Source of the DNA: Saccoglossus kowalevskii
Lineage: Eukaryota; Hemichordata; Enteropneusta; Harrimaniidae
DNA: 32,492 nt
NCBI RefSeq assembly: GCF_000003605.2
Contig: NW_003144495.1
Location: 1 to 32,492 of the forward strand
Direction: 5' to 3'
Position 1 is the stretch's first letter. Each line of letters starts with the position of its first letter. The translations under genes were made by a program, and so were the position numbers. The notes beneath the pieces are model-generated. The model did not search any database. It saw nothing but the letters and a program-made list of their open reading frames with translations, and was not told where the DNA came from. Below are positions 22,172-32,492 of the stretch, piece by piece.

Positions 22172-24953
22172 AAGTCCTATAGGACTATTCAATTCCTATA
22201 GGACTTTAAACTGCCACTCCTATATGACTGGTGTATGATGTCATAAGTCCTATAGAACTTTACAATTATTCCAATATGATTTTAAACTGCCTGTCCTGTA
22301 GGATTGGTGTGCGAGATCGTAAGTTCTCTAGGACTGTACAATTCCAATATGATTTTAAACTGCCAGTCCTATAGGACTAGTGTGTGAGATAGTAAGTTCT
22401 ATAGGACTATTCAATTCCTATGAAACTTTAAACTGCCAGTCCTATAGGACTGGTGTGTGAGATCGTAAGTCCTATAGGACTATTCAATTCCTATGAAACT
22501 TTAAACTGCCAGTCCTATAGGACTGGTGTGTGAAATAGTAAGTCATGTAAGACTATAAATTATTCCTATAGGATTTTAAACTGCCAGTCCTATAGGACTG
22601 GTGTGTGAGATAGTAAGTCCTATAGGACTATACAATTTCTATAAGACTTTAAACTGCCTGTTTTATAGGACGGGTGTGTGAGATCATAAGTCCTATAGGA
22701 CTATACAATTATTTCTATACGATTTTAAACTGCCAGTCTTATAGGACCGGCGTGTGAGATAGTAAGTCCCATAGGACTATACAATTCCTATAGGACTTTG
22801 AACTGCCAGTCCTATATGACTGGTGTATGAGGTCATAAGTCCTATAGGACTATAAAATTTATTCCTACATGATTTTAAACTGCCAGTCCTATAGGACTGG
22901 TGTGTGAGATAGTAAGTCCTATATGACTATACAATTTCTATAAGACTTTAAACTGCCAGTTTTATAGGACTGGTGTGTGAGATCGTAAGCCCTATAGGAC
23001 CATTCAATTCCTATAGGACTTTAAACTGCCAGTCCTAAAGGACTGGTGTGTGAGATCATAAGTCCTATATGACTTTACAATTATTCCTATATGATTTTAA
23101 ACTGCCAGTCCTATAGAACTGATGTGTGAGATAGTAAGTCCTATAGGACTATTCAATTCCTATATGACTTTAAACTGCCTGTCCTATAAGATTGGTGTGC
23201 GAGATCGTAAGTTCTATAGGACTATACAATTCCTATACGACTTTAAACTGCCTGTCCTATTGGACTGGTGTGTGAGATCAAAAGTCCTATAGAACTATAC
23301 AATTCATATAGGATTTTAAACTGCCAGTCTATAGGACTGGTGTGTGAGATCGTAAGTCCTATAATTCCTACAGGACTTTAAACTGCCACTCCTATATGAC
23401 TGGTGTATGAGGTCATAGGTCCTATAGGACTATAAAATTTATTCCTACATGATTTTAAACTGCCAGTCCTATAGGACTGGTGTGTGCAATCGTAAGTCCT
23501 ATAGGACTATTCATTTTCTATAAGACTTTAAACTGCCAGTTTTATAGGACTGGTGTGTGAGATCGTATGTCCTATAGGACCATTCAATTCCTATAGGACT
23601 TTAACTGCCAGTCCTAAAGGACTGGTGTGTGAGATCATAAGTCCTATATGACTTTACAATTATCTATATGATTTTAAACTGCCAGTCCTATAGGACCGGC
23701 GTGTGAGATAGTAAGTCCCATAGGACTATACAATTCCTATAGGACTTTGAACTGCCAGTCCTATATGACTGGTGTATGAGGTCATAAGTCCTATAGGATT
23801 ATAAAATTTATTCCTACATGATTTTAAACTGCCAGTCCTATTGGACTGGTGTGTGAGATCAAAAGTCCTATAGAACTATACAATTCCTATAGGATTTTAA
23901 ACTGCCAGTCTATAGGACTGGTGTGTGAGATCGTAAGTCCTATAATTCCTATAGGACTTTAAACTGCGACTCCTATATGACTGGTGTATGAGGTCATAAG
24001 TCCTATAGGACTATAAAATTTATTCCTACATGATTTTAAACTGCCAGTCCTGTAGGACTGGTGTGTGCAATCGTAAGTCCTATAGGACTATTCATTTTCT
24101 ATAAGACTTTAAACTGCCAGTTTTATAGGACTGGTGTGTGAGATCGTATGTCCTATAGGACCATTCAATTCCTATAGGACTTTAAACTGCCAGTCCTAAA
24201 GGACTGGTGTGTGAGATCATAAGTCCTATATGACTTTACAATTATTCCTATATGATTTTAAACTGCCAGTCCTATAGGACCGGCGTGTGAGATAGTAAGT
24301 CCCATAGGACTATACAATTCCTATAGGACTTTGAACTGCCAGTCCTATATGACTGGTGTATGAGGTCATAAGTCCTATAGGATTATGAAATTTATTCCTA
24401 CATGATTTTAAACTGCCAGTCCTATTGGACTGGTGTGTGAGATCAAAAGTCCTATAGAACTATACAATTCCTATTGGATTTTAAACTGCCAGTCTATAGG
24501 ACTGGTGTGTGAGATCGTAAGTCCTATAATTCCTATAGGACTTTAAACTGCCACTCCTATATGACTGGTGTATGAGGTCATAAGTCCTATAGGACTATAA
24601 AATTTATTCCTACATGATTTTAAACTGCCAGTCCTGTAGGACTGGTGTGTGCAATCGTAAGTCCTATAGGACTATTCATTTTCTATAAGACTTTAAACTG
24701 CCAGTTTTATAGGACTGGTGTGTGAGATCGTAAGTCCTATATGACCATTCAATTCCTATAGGACTTTAAACTGCCAGTCCTAAAGGACTGGTGTGTGAGA
24801 TCATAAGTCCTATATGACTTTACAATTATTCCTATATGATTTTAAACTGCCAGTCCTATATGACTGGTGTGTGAGATAGTAAGTCATATAGGACTATTCA
24901 ATTCCTATATGACTTTAAACTGCCAGTCCTATAGGACTGGTGTGTGAGATCGT
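22172..24953 (+). repeat. HOR unit 9 (2782 bp, 38 monomers)
   Basis: Begins like unit 8, with two M4-type monomers (GAAACTTT) in a row at 22394-22539, and also lacks M10 (M9 with GATAGT tail at 22837-22913). From 23639 the eight-monomer 584-bp block is tandemly repeated (23639-24220, 24221-24804). The dimer and the third 63-mer section are absent. It ends with the terminal monomers 24659-24953. Private changes include GTTCTCTAGG near 22323, TTTAACTGCC near 23600 (1 bp lost) and ATTATCTATATG near 23660 (2 bp lost). Confidence 0.8.
23639..24804 (+). repeat. Tandem 584-bp eight-monomer block, two copies
   Basis: Copy 1 is 23639-24220 (582 bp because of a 2-bp loss in its first monomer) and copy 2 is 24221-24804. 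Each runs 76, 73, 77, 72, 63, 77, 73 and 73 bp and starts with the M21 type (ACCGGCGTG). In copy 2 the last monomer is the terminal type (CCTATATGACCATTC), which marks the exchange point with the end of the unit. Copy 2 also has private changes GATTATGAAATTT (near 24381) and CCTATTGGATTTT (near 24471). Confidence 0.8.
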
Positions 24954-25445
24954 AAGTCCTATAGGACTATTCAATTCCTATAGGACTTTAAACTGCCACT
25001 CCTATATGACTGGTGTATGATGTCATAAGTCCTATAGAACTTTACAATTATTCCAATATGATTTTAAACTGCCTGTCCTGTAGGATTGGTGTGCGAGATA
25101 GTAAGTTCTATAGGACTGTACAATTCCAATATGATTTTAAACTGCCAGTCCTATAGGACTAGTGTGTGAGATAGTAAGTCCTATAGGACTATACAATTTC
25201 TATAAGACTTTAAACTGCCAGTTTTATAGGACGGGTGTGTGAGATCATAAGTCCTATAGGACTATACAATTATTTCTATACGATTTTAAACTGCCAGTCT
25301 TATAGGACTGGCGTGTGAGATAGTAAGTCCCATAGGACTATACAATTCCTATAGGACTTTGAACTGCCAGTCCTATATGACTGGTGTATGAGGTCATAAG
25401 TCCTATAGGACTATAAAATTTATTCCTACATGATTTTAAACTGCC

Positions 25446-25480
25446 ATTGTATAGTCCTAAGTTCTATAGGACTATACAAT
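25446..25480 (+). repeat. Second copy of the fold-back junction
   Basis: Same 14-bp inverted arms and 7-base loop as at 15134-15168, in the same place within unit 10. Because the two are at the offset shared by the whole duplicated block, they descend from one event followed by duplication. Confidence 0.85.
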
Positions 25481-26549
25481 TCCTATACGACTTTAAACTG
25501 CCTGTCCTATTGGACTGGTGTGTGAGATCAAAAGTCCTATAGAACTATACAATTCCTATAGGATTGTAAACTGCCAGTCTATAGGACTGGTGTGTGAGAT
25601 CGTAAGTCCTATAATTCCTACAGGACTTTAAACTGCCACTCCTATATGACTGGTGTATGAGGTCATAGGTCCTATAGGACTATAAAATTTATTCCTACAT
25701 GATTTTAAACTGCCAGTCCTATAGGACTGGTGTGTGCAATCGTAAGTCCTATAGGACTATTCATTTTCTATAAGACTTTAAACTGCCAGTTTTATAGGAC
25801 TGGTGTGTGAGATCGTATGTCCTATAGGACCATTCAATTCATATAGGACTTTAAACTGCCAGTCCTAAAGGACTGGTGTGTGAGATCATAAGTCCTATAT
25901 GACTTTACAATTATTCCTATATGATTTTAAACTGCCAGTCCTATAGGACCGGCGTGTGAGATAGTAAGTCCCATAGGACTATACAATTCCTATAGGACTT
26001 TGAACTGCCAGTCCTATATGACTGGTGTATGAGGTCATAAGTCCTATAGGATTATAAAATTTATTCCTACATGATTTTAAACTGCCAGTCCTATTGGACT
26101 GGTGTGTGAGATCAAAAGTCCTATAGAACTATACAATTCCTATAGGATTTTAAACTGCCAGTCTATAGGACTGGTGTGTGAGATCGTAAGTCCTATAATT
26201 CCTATAGGACTTTAAACTGCCACTCCTATATGACTGGTGTATGAGGTCATAAGTCCTATAGGACTATAAAATTTATTCCTACATAATTTTAAACTGCCAG
26301 TCCTGTAGGACTGGTGTGTGCAATCGTAAGTCCTATAGGACTATTCATTTTCTATAAGACTTTAAACTGCCAGTTTTATAGGACTGGTGTGTGAGATCGT
26401 ATGTCCTATAGGACCATTCAATTCCTATAGGACTTTAAACTGCCAGTCCTAAAGGACTGGTGTGTGAGATCATAAGTCCTATATGACTTTACAATTATTT
26501 CTATATGATTTTAAACTGCCAGTCCTATAGGACTGGTGTGTGAGATAGT

Positions 26550-26839
26550 AAGTCCTATAGGACTATTCAATTCCTATATGACTTTAAACAGCCTGTCCTA
26601 TAAGATTGGTGTGCGAGATCGTAAGTTCTATAGGACTATACAATTCCTATAGGATTTTAAACTGCCAGTCTATAGGACTGGTGTGTGAGATAGTAAGTCC
26701 TATAGGACTATTCAATTCCTATATGACTTTAAACAGCCTGTCCTATAAGATTGGTGTGCGAGATCGTAAGTTCTATAGGACTATACAATTCCTATAGGAT
26801 TTTAACGTGCCAGTCTATAGGACTGGTGTGTGAGATCGT
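26550..26839 (+). repeat. 145-bp dimer repeat, two copies (unit 10)
   Basis: Two 73 + 72 bp pairs with the AAACAGCC marker. The second 72-mer carries the private TTTTAACGTGCC change (near 26799). Confidence 0.8.
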
Positions 26840-27496
26840 AAGTCCTGTAATTCCTATAGGACTTTAAACTGCCACTCCTGTAGGACTGGTGTGTGAGATC
26901 ATAAGTCCTATAGGACTATAAAATATATTCCTATATGATTTTAAACTGCCAGTCCTATAGGACTGGTGTGTGAGATCATAAGTCCTATATGACTTTACAA
27001 TTATTCCCATATGATTTTAAACTGCCAGTCCTATAGGACTGGTGTGTGAGATAGTAAGTCCTATAGGACTATTCAATTCCTATATGACTTTAAACTGCCT
27101 GTCCTATAAGATTGGTGTGCGAGATCGTAAGTTCTATAGGACTATACAATTCCAATATGATTTTAAACTGGCAGTCCTATAGGACTGGTGTGTGAGATAG
27201 TAAGTCCTATAGGACTATTCATTTTCTATAAGACTTTAAACTGCCAGTTTTATAGGACTGGTGTGTGAGATCGTAAGTCCTATATGACCATTCAATTCCT
27301 ATAGGACTTTAAACTGCCAGTCCTAAAGGACTGGTGTGTGAGATCATAAGTCCTATATGACTTTACAATTATTCCTATATGATTTTAAACTGCCAGTCCT
27401 ATATGACTGGTGTGTGAGATAGTAAGTCCTATAGGACTATTCAATTCCTATATGACTTTAAACTGCCAGTCCTATAGGACTGGTGTGTGAGATCGT

Positions 27497-29257
27497 AAGT
27501 CCTATAGGACTATTCAATTCCTATAGGACTTTAAACTGCCACTCCTATATGACTGGTGTATGATGTCATAAGTCCTATAGAACTTTACAATTATTCCAAT
27601 ATGATTTTAAACTGCCTGTCCTGTAGGATTGGTGTGCGAGATAGTAAGTTCTATAGGACTGTACAATTCCAATATGATTTTAAACTGCCAGTCCTATAGG
27701 ACTAGTGTGTGAGATAGTAAGTCCTATAGGACTATTCAATTCCTATGAAACTTTAAACTGCCAGTCCTATAGGACTGGTGTGTGAGATCGTAAGTCCTAT
27801 AGGACTATTCAATTCCTATAGGACTTTAAACTGCCAGTCCTATAGGACTGGTGTGTGAAATAGTAAGTCATATAAGACTATAAATTATTCCTATAAGACT
27901 TTAAACTGCCAGTTTTATAGGACGGGTGTGTGAGATCATAAGTCCTATAGGACTATACAATTATTTCTATACGATTTTAAACTGCCAGTCTTATAGGACC
28001 GGCGTGTGAGATAGTAAGTCCCATAGGACTATACAATTCCTATAGGACTTTGAACTGCCAGTCCTATATGACTGGTGTATGAGGTCATAAGTCCTATAGG
28101 ACTATAAAATTTATTCCTACATGATTTTAAACTGCCAGTCCTATAGGACTGGTGTGTGCAATCGTAAGTCCTATAGGACTATTCAATTCCAATAGGACTT
28201 TAAACTGCCAGTCCTATAGGACTGGTGTGTGAGATAGTAAGTCCTATATGACTATACAATTTCTATAAGACTTTAAACTGCCAGTTTTATAGGACTGGTG
28301 TGTGAGATCGTAAGTCCTATAGGACCATTCAATTCCTATAGGACTTTAAACTGCCAGTCCTAAAGGACTGGTGTGTGAGATCATAAGTCCTATATGACTT
28401 TACAATTATTCCTATATGATTTTAAACTGCCAGTCCTATAGAACTGATGTGTGAGATAGTAAGTCCTATAGGACTATTCAATTCCTATATGACTTTAAAC
28501 TGCCTGTCCTATAAGATTGGTGTGCGAGATCGTAAGTTCTATAGGACTATACAATTCCTATACGACTTTAAACTGCCAGTCTATAGGACTGGTGTGTGAG
28601 ATAGTAAGTCCTATAGGACTATTCAATTTCTATATGACTTTAAACAGCCTGTCCTATAAGATGGTGTGCGAGATCGTAAGTTCTATAGGACTATACAATT
28701 CCTATAGGATTTTAAAGTGCCAGTCTATAGGACTGGTGTGTGCGATCGTAAGTCCTGTAATTTCTATAGGACTTTAAACTGCCACTCCTGTAGGACTGGT
28801 GTGTGAGATCATAAGTCCTATAGGACTATAAAATATATTCCTATATGATTTTAAACTGCCAGTCCTATAGGACTGGTGTGTGAGATCATAAGTCCTATAT
28901 GACTTTACAATTATTCCCATATGATTTTAAACTGCCAGTCCTATAGGACTGGTGTGTGAGATAGTAAGTCCTATAGGACTATTCAATTCCTATATGACTT
29001 TAAACTGCCTGTCCTATAAGATTGGTGTGCGAGATCGTAAGTTCTATAGGACTATACAATTCCAATATGATTTTAAACTGGCAGTCCTATAGGACTGGTG
29101 TGTGAGATAGTAAGTCCTATAGGACTATTCATTTTCTATAAGACTTTAAACTGCCAGTTTTATAGGACTGGTGTGTGAGATAGTAAGTCCTATAGGACTA
29201 TTCATTTTCTATAAGACTTTAAACTGCCAGTTTTATAGGACTGGTGTGTGAGATCGT
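27497..29257 (+). repeat. HOR unit 11, shortest complete unit (1761 bp, 24 monomers)
   Basis: M1-M14 follow the reference without the M4/M6 fusion (27497-28533). A 72-bp hybrid at 28534-28605 has the M15 head (CCTATACGAC) and a dimer-type 72-mer tail, deleting everything from M16 to the dimer region. One shortened pair follows (28606-28749, 144 bp, with AAGATGGTG lacking one T), then the third 63-mer and terminal types. The ATTCATTTTC monomer is doubled at the end (29112-29257), as in unit 8. Confidence 0.8.
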
Positions 29258-32200
29258 AAGTCCTATAGGACTATTCAATTCCTATAGGACTTTAAACTGC
29301 CACTCCTATATGACTGGTGTATGATGTCATAAGTCCTATAGAACTTTACAATTATTCCAATATGATTTTAAACTGCCTGTCCTGTAGGATTGGTGTGCGA
29401 GATCGTAAGTTCTATAGGACTGTACAATTCCAATATGATTTTAAACTGCCAGTCCTATAGGACTAGTGTGTGAGATAGTAAGTCCTATAGGACTATTCAA
29501 TTCCTATGAAACTTTAAACTGCCAGTCCTATAGGACTGGTGTGTGAGATCGTAAGTCCTATAGGACTATTCAATTCCTATAGGACTTTAAACTGCCAGTC
29601 CTATAGGACTGGTGTGTGAAATAGTAAGTCATATAAGACTATAAATTATTCCTATAGGATTTTAAACTGCCAGTTCTATATTACTGGTGTGTGAGATAGT
29701 AAGTCCTATAGGACTATACAATTTCTATAAGACTTTAAACTGCCAGTTTTATAGGACGGGTGTATGAGATCATAAGTCCTATAGGACTATACAATTATTT
29801 CTATACGATTTTAAACTGCCAGTCTTATAGGACCGGCGTGTGAGATAGTAAGTCCCATAGGACTATACAATTCCTATAGGACTTTGAACTGCCAGTCCTA
29901 TATGACTGGTGTATGAGGTCATAAGTCCTATAGGACTATAAAATTTATTCCTACATGATTTTAAACTGCCAGTCCTATAGGACTGGTGTGTGCAATCGTA
30001 AGTCCTATAGGACTATTCAATTCCAATAGGACTTTAAACTGCCAGTCCTATAGGACTGGTGTGTGAGATAGTAAGTCCTATATTACTATACAATTTCTAT
30101 AAGACTTTAAACTGCCAGTTTTATAGGACTGGTGTGTGAGATCGTAAGTCCTATAGGACCATTCAATTCCTATAGGACTTTAAACTGCCAGTCCTAAAGG
30201 ACTGGTGTGTGAGATCATAAGTCCTATATGACTTTACAATTATTCCTATATGATTTTAAACTGCCAGTCCTATAGAACTGATGTGTGAGATAGTAAGTCC
30301 TATAGGACTATTCAATTCCTATATGACTTTAAACTGCCTGTCCAATAAGATTGGTGTGCGAGATCGTAAGTTCTATAGGACTATACAATTCCTATACGAC
30401 TTTAAACTGCCTGTCCTATTGGACTGGTGTGTGAGATCAAAAGTCCTATAGAACTATACAATTCCTATAGGATTTTAAACTGCCAGTCTATAGGACTGGT
30501 GTGTGAGATCGTAAGTCCTATAATTCCTACAGGACTTTAAACTGCCACTCCTATATGACTGGTGTATGAGGTCATAGGTCCTATAGGACTATAAAATTTA
30601 TTCCTACATGATTTTAAACTGCCAGTCCTATAGGACTGGTGTGTGCAATCGTAAGTCCTATAGGACTATTCATTTTCTATAAGACTTTAAACTGCCAGTT
30701 TTATAGGACTGGTGTGTGAGATCGTATGTCCTATAGGACCATTCAATTCCTATAGGACTTTAAACTGCCAGTCCTAAAGGACTGGTGTGTGAGATCATAA
30801 GTCCTATATGACTTTACAATTATTCCTATATGATTTTAAACTGCCAGTCCTATAGGACCGGCGTGTGAGATAGTAAGTCCCATAGGACTATACAATTCCT
30901 ATAGGACTTTGAACTGCCAGTCCTATATGACTGGTGTATGAGGTCATAAGTCCTATAGGACTATAAAATTTATTCCTACATGATTTTAAACTGCCAGTCC
31001 TATAGGACTGGTGTGTGCAATCGTAAGTCCTATAGGACTATTCATTTTCTATAAGACTTTAAACTGCCAGTTTTATAGGACTGGTGTGTGAGATCGTATG
31101 TCCTATAGGACCATTCAATTCCTATAGGACTTTAAACTGCCAGTCCTAAAGGACTGGTGTGTGAGATCATAAGTCCTATATGACTTTACAATTATTCCTA
31201 TATGATTTTAAACTGCCAGTCCTATAGGACTGGTGTGTGAGATCATAAGTCCTATATGACTTTACAATTATTCCTATATGATTTTAAACTGCCAGTCCTA
31301 TAGGACTGGTGTGTGAGATCGTAAGTCCTGTAATTCCTATAGGACTTTAAACTGCCACTCCTGTAGGACTGGTGTGTGAGATCATAAGTCCTATAGGACT
31401 ATAAAATATATTCCTATATGATTTTAAACTGCCAGTCCTATAGGACTGGTGTGTGAGATCATAAGTCCTATATGACTTTACAATTATTCCCATATGATTT
31501 TAAACTGCCAGTCCTATAGGACTGGTGTGTGAGATAGTAAGTCCTATAGGACTATTCAATTCCTATATGACTTTAAACTGCCTGTCCTATAAGATTGGTG
31601 TGCGAGATCGTAAGTTCTATAGGACTATACAATTCCAATATGATTTTAAACTGGCAGTCCTATAGGACTGGTGTGTGAGATAGTAAGTCCTATAGGACTA
31701 TTCATTTTCTATAAGACTTTAAACTGCCAGTTTTATAGGACTGGTGTGTGAGATCGTAAGTCCTATAGGACCATTCAATTCCTATAGGACTTTAAACTGC
31801 CAGTCCTAAAGGACTGGTGTGTGAGATCATAAGTCCTATATGACTTTACAATTATTCCTATATGATTTTAAACTGCCAGTCCTATAGGACTGGTGTGTGA
31901 GATAGTAAGTCATATAGGACTATTCAATTCCTATATGACTTTAAACTGCCTGTCCTATAAGATTGGTGTGCGAGATCGTAAGTTCTATACGACTATACAA
32001 TTCCTATACGACTTTAAACTGCCTGTCCTATTGGACTGGTGTGTGAGATCAAAAGTCCTATATAACTATACAATTCCTGTAGGATTTTAAACTGCCAGTC
32101 TATAGGACTGGTGTGTGAGATCGTATGTCCCATAATTCCTATAGGACTTTAAACTGTCAGTCCTAAAGGACTGGTGTGTGAGATCACAAGTCCTATAGGA

Positions 32201-32492
32201 CTATACAATTCCAATATGATTTTAAACTGCCAGTCCTATAGGACTGGTGTGTTAGATAGTACGTCCTATAGGAATATTCAATTCCTATATGACTTTGAAC
32301 TGCCTGTCCTATAAGATTGGTGTGCGAGATCGTAAGTTCTATAGGACTATACAATTCCAATATGATTTTAAACTGGCAGTCCTATAGGGCTTGTGTGTGA
32401 GATAGTAAGTCCTATAGGAATATTCAATTCCTATATGACTTTAAACTGCCAGTCCTGTAGGACTGGTGTGTGAGATCGTAAGTCATATAGGA
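29258..32492 (+). repeat. HOR unit 12, relative of unit 2 (right end cut by window)
   Basis: About 45 monomers. It is collinear with 954-4038 of unit 2 except for one extra 73-bp monomer (29701-29773, the GGACGGGTG hybrid) and a net extra 77 bp around 31171-31322, where two 76-mers replace one 75-mer. From 31323 to the end it matches 2869-4038 almost base for base, including CTATATAACTATAC (near 32058) and AGGGCTTGTGTG (near 32386). The window ends in the divergent block. Confidence 0.8.
32125..32492 (+). repeat. Start of a second divergent monomer block
   Basis: Matches 3671-4038 at an offset of 28,454 bp, with the same private variants (GTTAGATAGTACGTCC near 32251, AGGAATATTC near 32276 and 32417). 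One difference is ATGTCCCATAATTCC in place of ATGTCCTATAATTCC at the start. The block continues past the window. Confidence 0.75.

Larger units (their letters stand above)
24954..27496 (+). repeat. HOR unit 10, sister copy of unit 6 (2543 bp)
   Basis: Identical in length and monomer order to unit 6 at an offset of 10,312 bp, including the fold-back junction (25446-25480) and the rare CCTACATAATTTT variant (near 26277; near 15965 in unit 6). The few differences I saw are substitutions: CTATAAGAC versus CTATACGAC near 25205, GGATTGTAAAC near 25562, TTCATATAGG near 25839, ATTATTTCTATATG near 26496 and TTTTAACGTGCC near 26799. Two dimers lie at 26550-26839. Confidence 0.85.
1..32492 (+). repeat. 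Satellite DNA array, ~73-bp monomer, ~445 copies
   Basis: The entire window is tandem copies of one monomer family in one orientation. The 73-bp form, numbered from AAGTCCTATAGG, has a 14-bp palindrome at 2-15, a 10-bp palindrome at 23-32, TTTAAAC at 34-40, an 18-bp palindrome at 43-60, GTGTGTGAG just after it, and a variable tail at about 66-73. Length classes come from small indels: 76- and 77-mers carry ATT or TTTATT-type insertions before box 2, 72-mers lose one base in box 3, and 63-mers lose 10 bp after box 1. No unique sequence longer than a monomer interrupts it, so every gene-free stretch is this repeat. Both ends are inside the array, so its full size is unknown. I infer eukaryotic heterochromatin; the family name and species are not recognised. 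Confidence 0.97.

Noticed and set aside
28517-28777. 86-codon open frame on the + strand, and similar 63-72-codon frames at 3439, 5543, 8764, 8909, 13751, 16294, 18419, 19150, 26606 and 31893
   Set aside because: They start at the same monomer types (usually the ATTGGTGTGCGAG region) and simply read through two or three repeats. The 145-bp spacing is not a multiple of three, and the longest frame depends on a 1-bp loss in unit 11. No domain, signal peptide or start context supports translation.
29701-29773. Extra monomer in unit 12 as a new insertion
   Set aside because: The same hybrid type with GGACGGGTG is found in units 4-6 and 8-10, so it is better explained by exchange between units, or by its loss in unit 2.
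1-32492. CRISPR array
   Set aside because: Repeats are ~73 bp with no unique spacers; the intervening sequence is itself repeated and related to the repeat. There are no cas genes.
1-32492. CENP-B box or telomere repeat
   Set aside because: I found no match to the TTCG....A..CGGG pattern and no run of TTAGGG-like or TTAGG-like repeats, so neither centromeric nor telomeric placement is shown by known motifs.
1-32492. tRNA, rRNA or other structured RNA genes
   Set aside because: No tRNA box A/B pair or rRNA-like sequence was seen. The only strong hairpins are the repeated CCTATAGG palindromes and the fold-back scar.

Overview
The whole 32,492-base window is one uninterrupted satellite DNA array. 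I see no gene, RNA gene, transposon or other non-repeat sequence. The array looks eukaryotic (centromeric, pericentromeric, subtelomeric or other heterochromatic tandem DNA). The species cannot be told from the sequence, both ends of the window lie inside the array, and I do not recognise the monomer as a named satellite.

Basic unit: about 445 head-to-tail monomers, all in one orientation, averaging 73 bp (length classes mainly 63, 72, 73, 75, 76 and 77 bp; the consensus is about 41% G+C). Each monomer is built from three degenerate sub-blocks centred on CCTATAGG. In the best copies these form perfect palindromes of 14, 10 and 18 bp. Between and after them lie a TTTAAAC stretch, a GGTGTGTGAG stretch and a variable tail (GATCGT, GATAGT, GATCAT, GATCAA, CAATCGT, GAAATAGT, GAGGTCAT, GATGTCAT) that works as a barcode for monomer type.

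Higher order: the monomer types follow a fixed order, giving a higher-order repeat (HOR). I set unit boundaries at the monomer ending GATGTCAT ('M1'). This gives twelve units: 1-953 (partial), 954-6072, 6073-9438, 9439-11714, 11715-14641, 14642-17184, 17185-19090 (lacks M1), 19091-22171, 22172-24953, 24954-27496, 27497-29257 and 29258-32492 (cut by the window end). The unit at 6073-9438 (46 monomers, 3366 bp) is used here as the reference. The others differ mostly by loss or gain of whole monomers or blocks, as expected of unequal exchange kept in monomer register. Between monomer and HOR there are a 145-bp dimer (0-3 copies per unit) and a 584-bp eight-monomer block.

Above the HOR level there are two long duplications: 14347-17184 recurs at 24659-27496 (offset 10,312 bp), and 954-4038 recurs collinearly at 29258-32492 (offset about 28.3-28.45 kb). 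Two local oddities stand out. One is a 35-bp fold-back junction at 15134-15168, copied at 25446-25480, the only clear inverted-orientation piece I noticed. The other is a cluster of small indels at 19.28-19.48 kb that looks like consensus error. A more divergent set of monomers occupies 3671-4826 and re-enters at 32125-32492.

Short open frames of up to 86 codons occur, but they are by-products of the repeat and are not annotated as genes. All statements come from reading the sequence by eye; percent identities were not computed.
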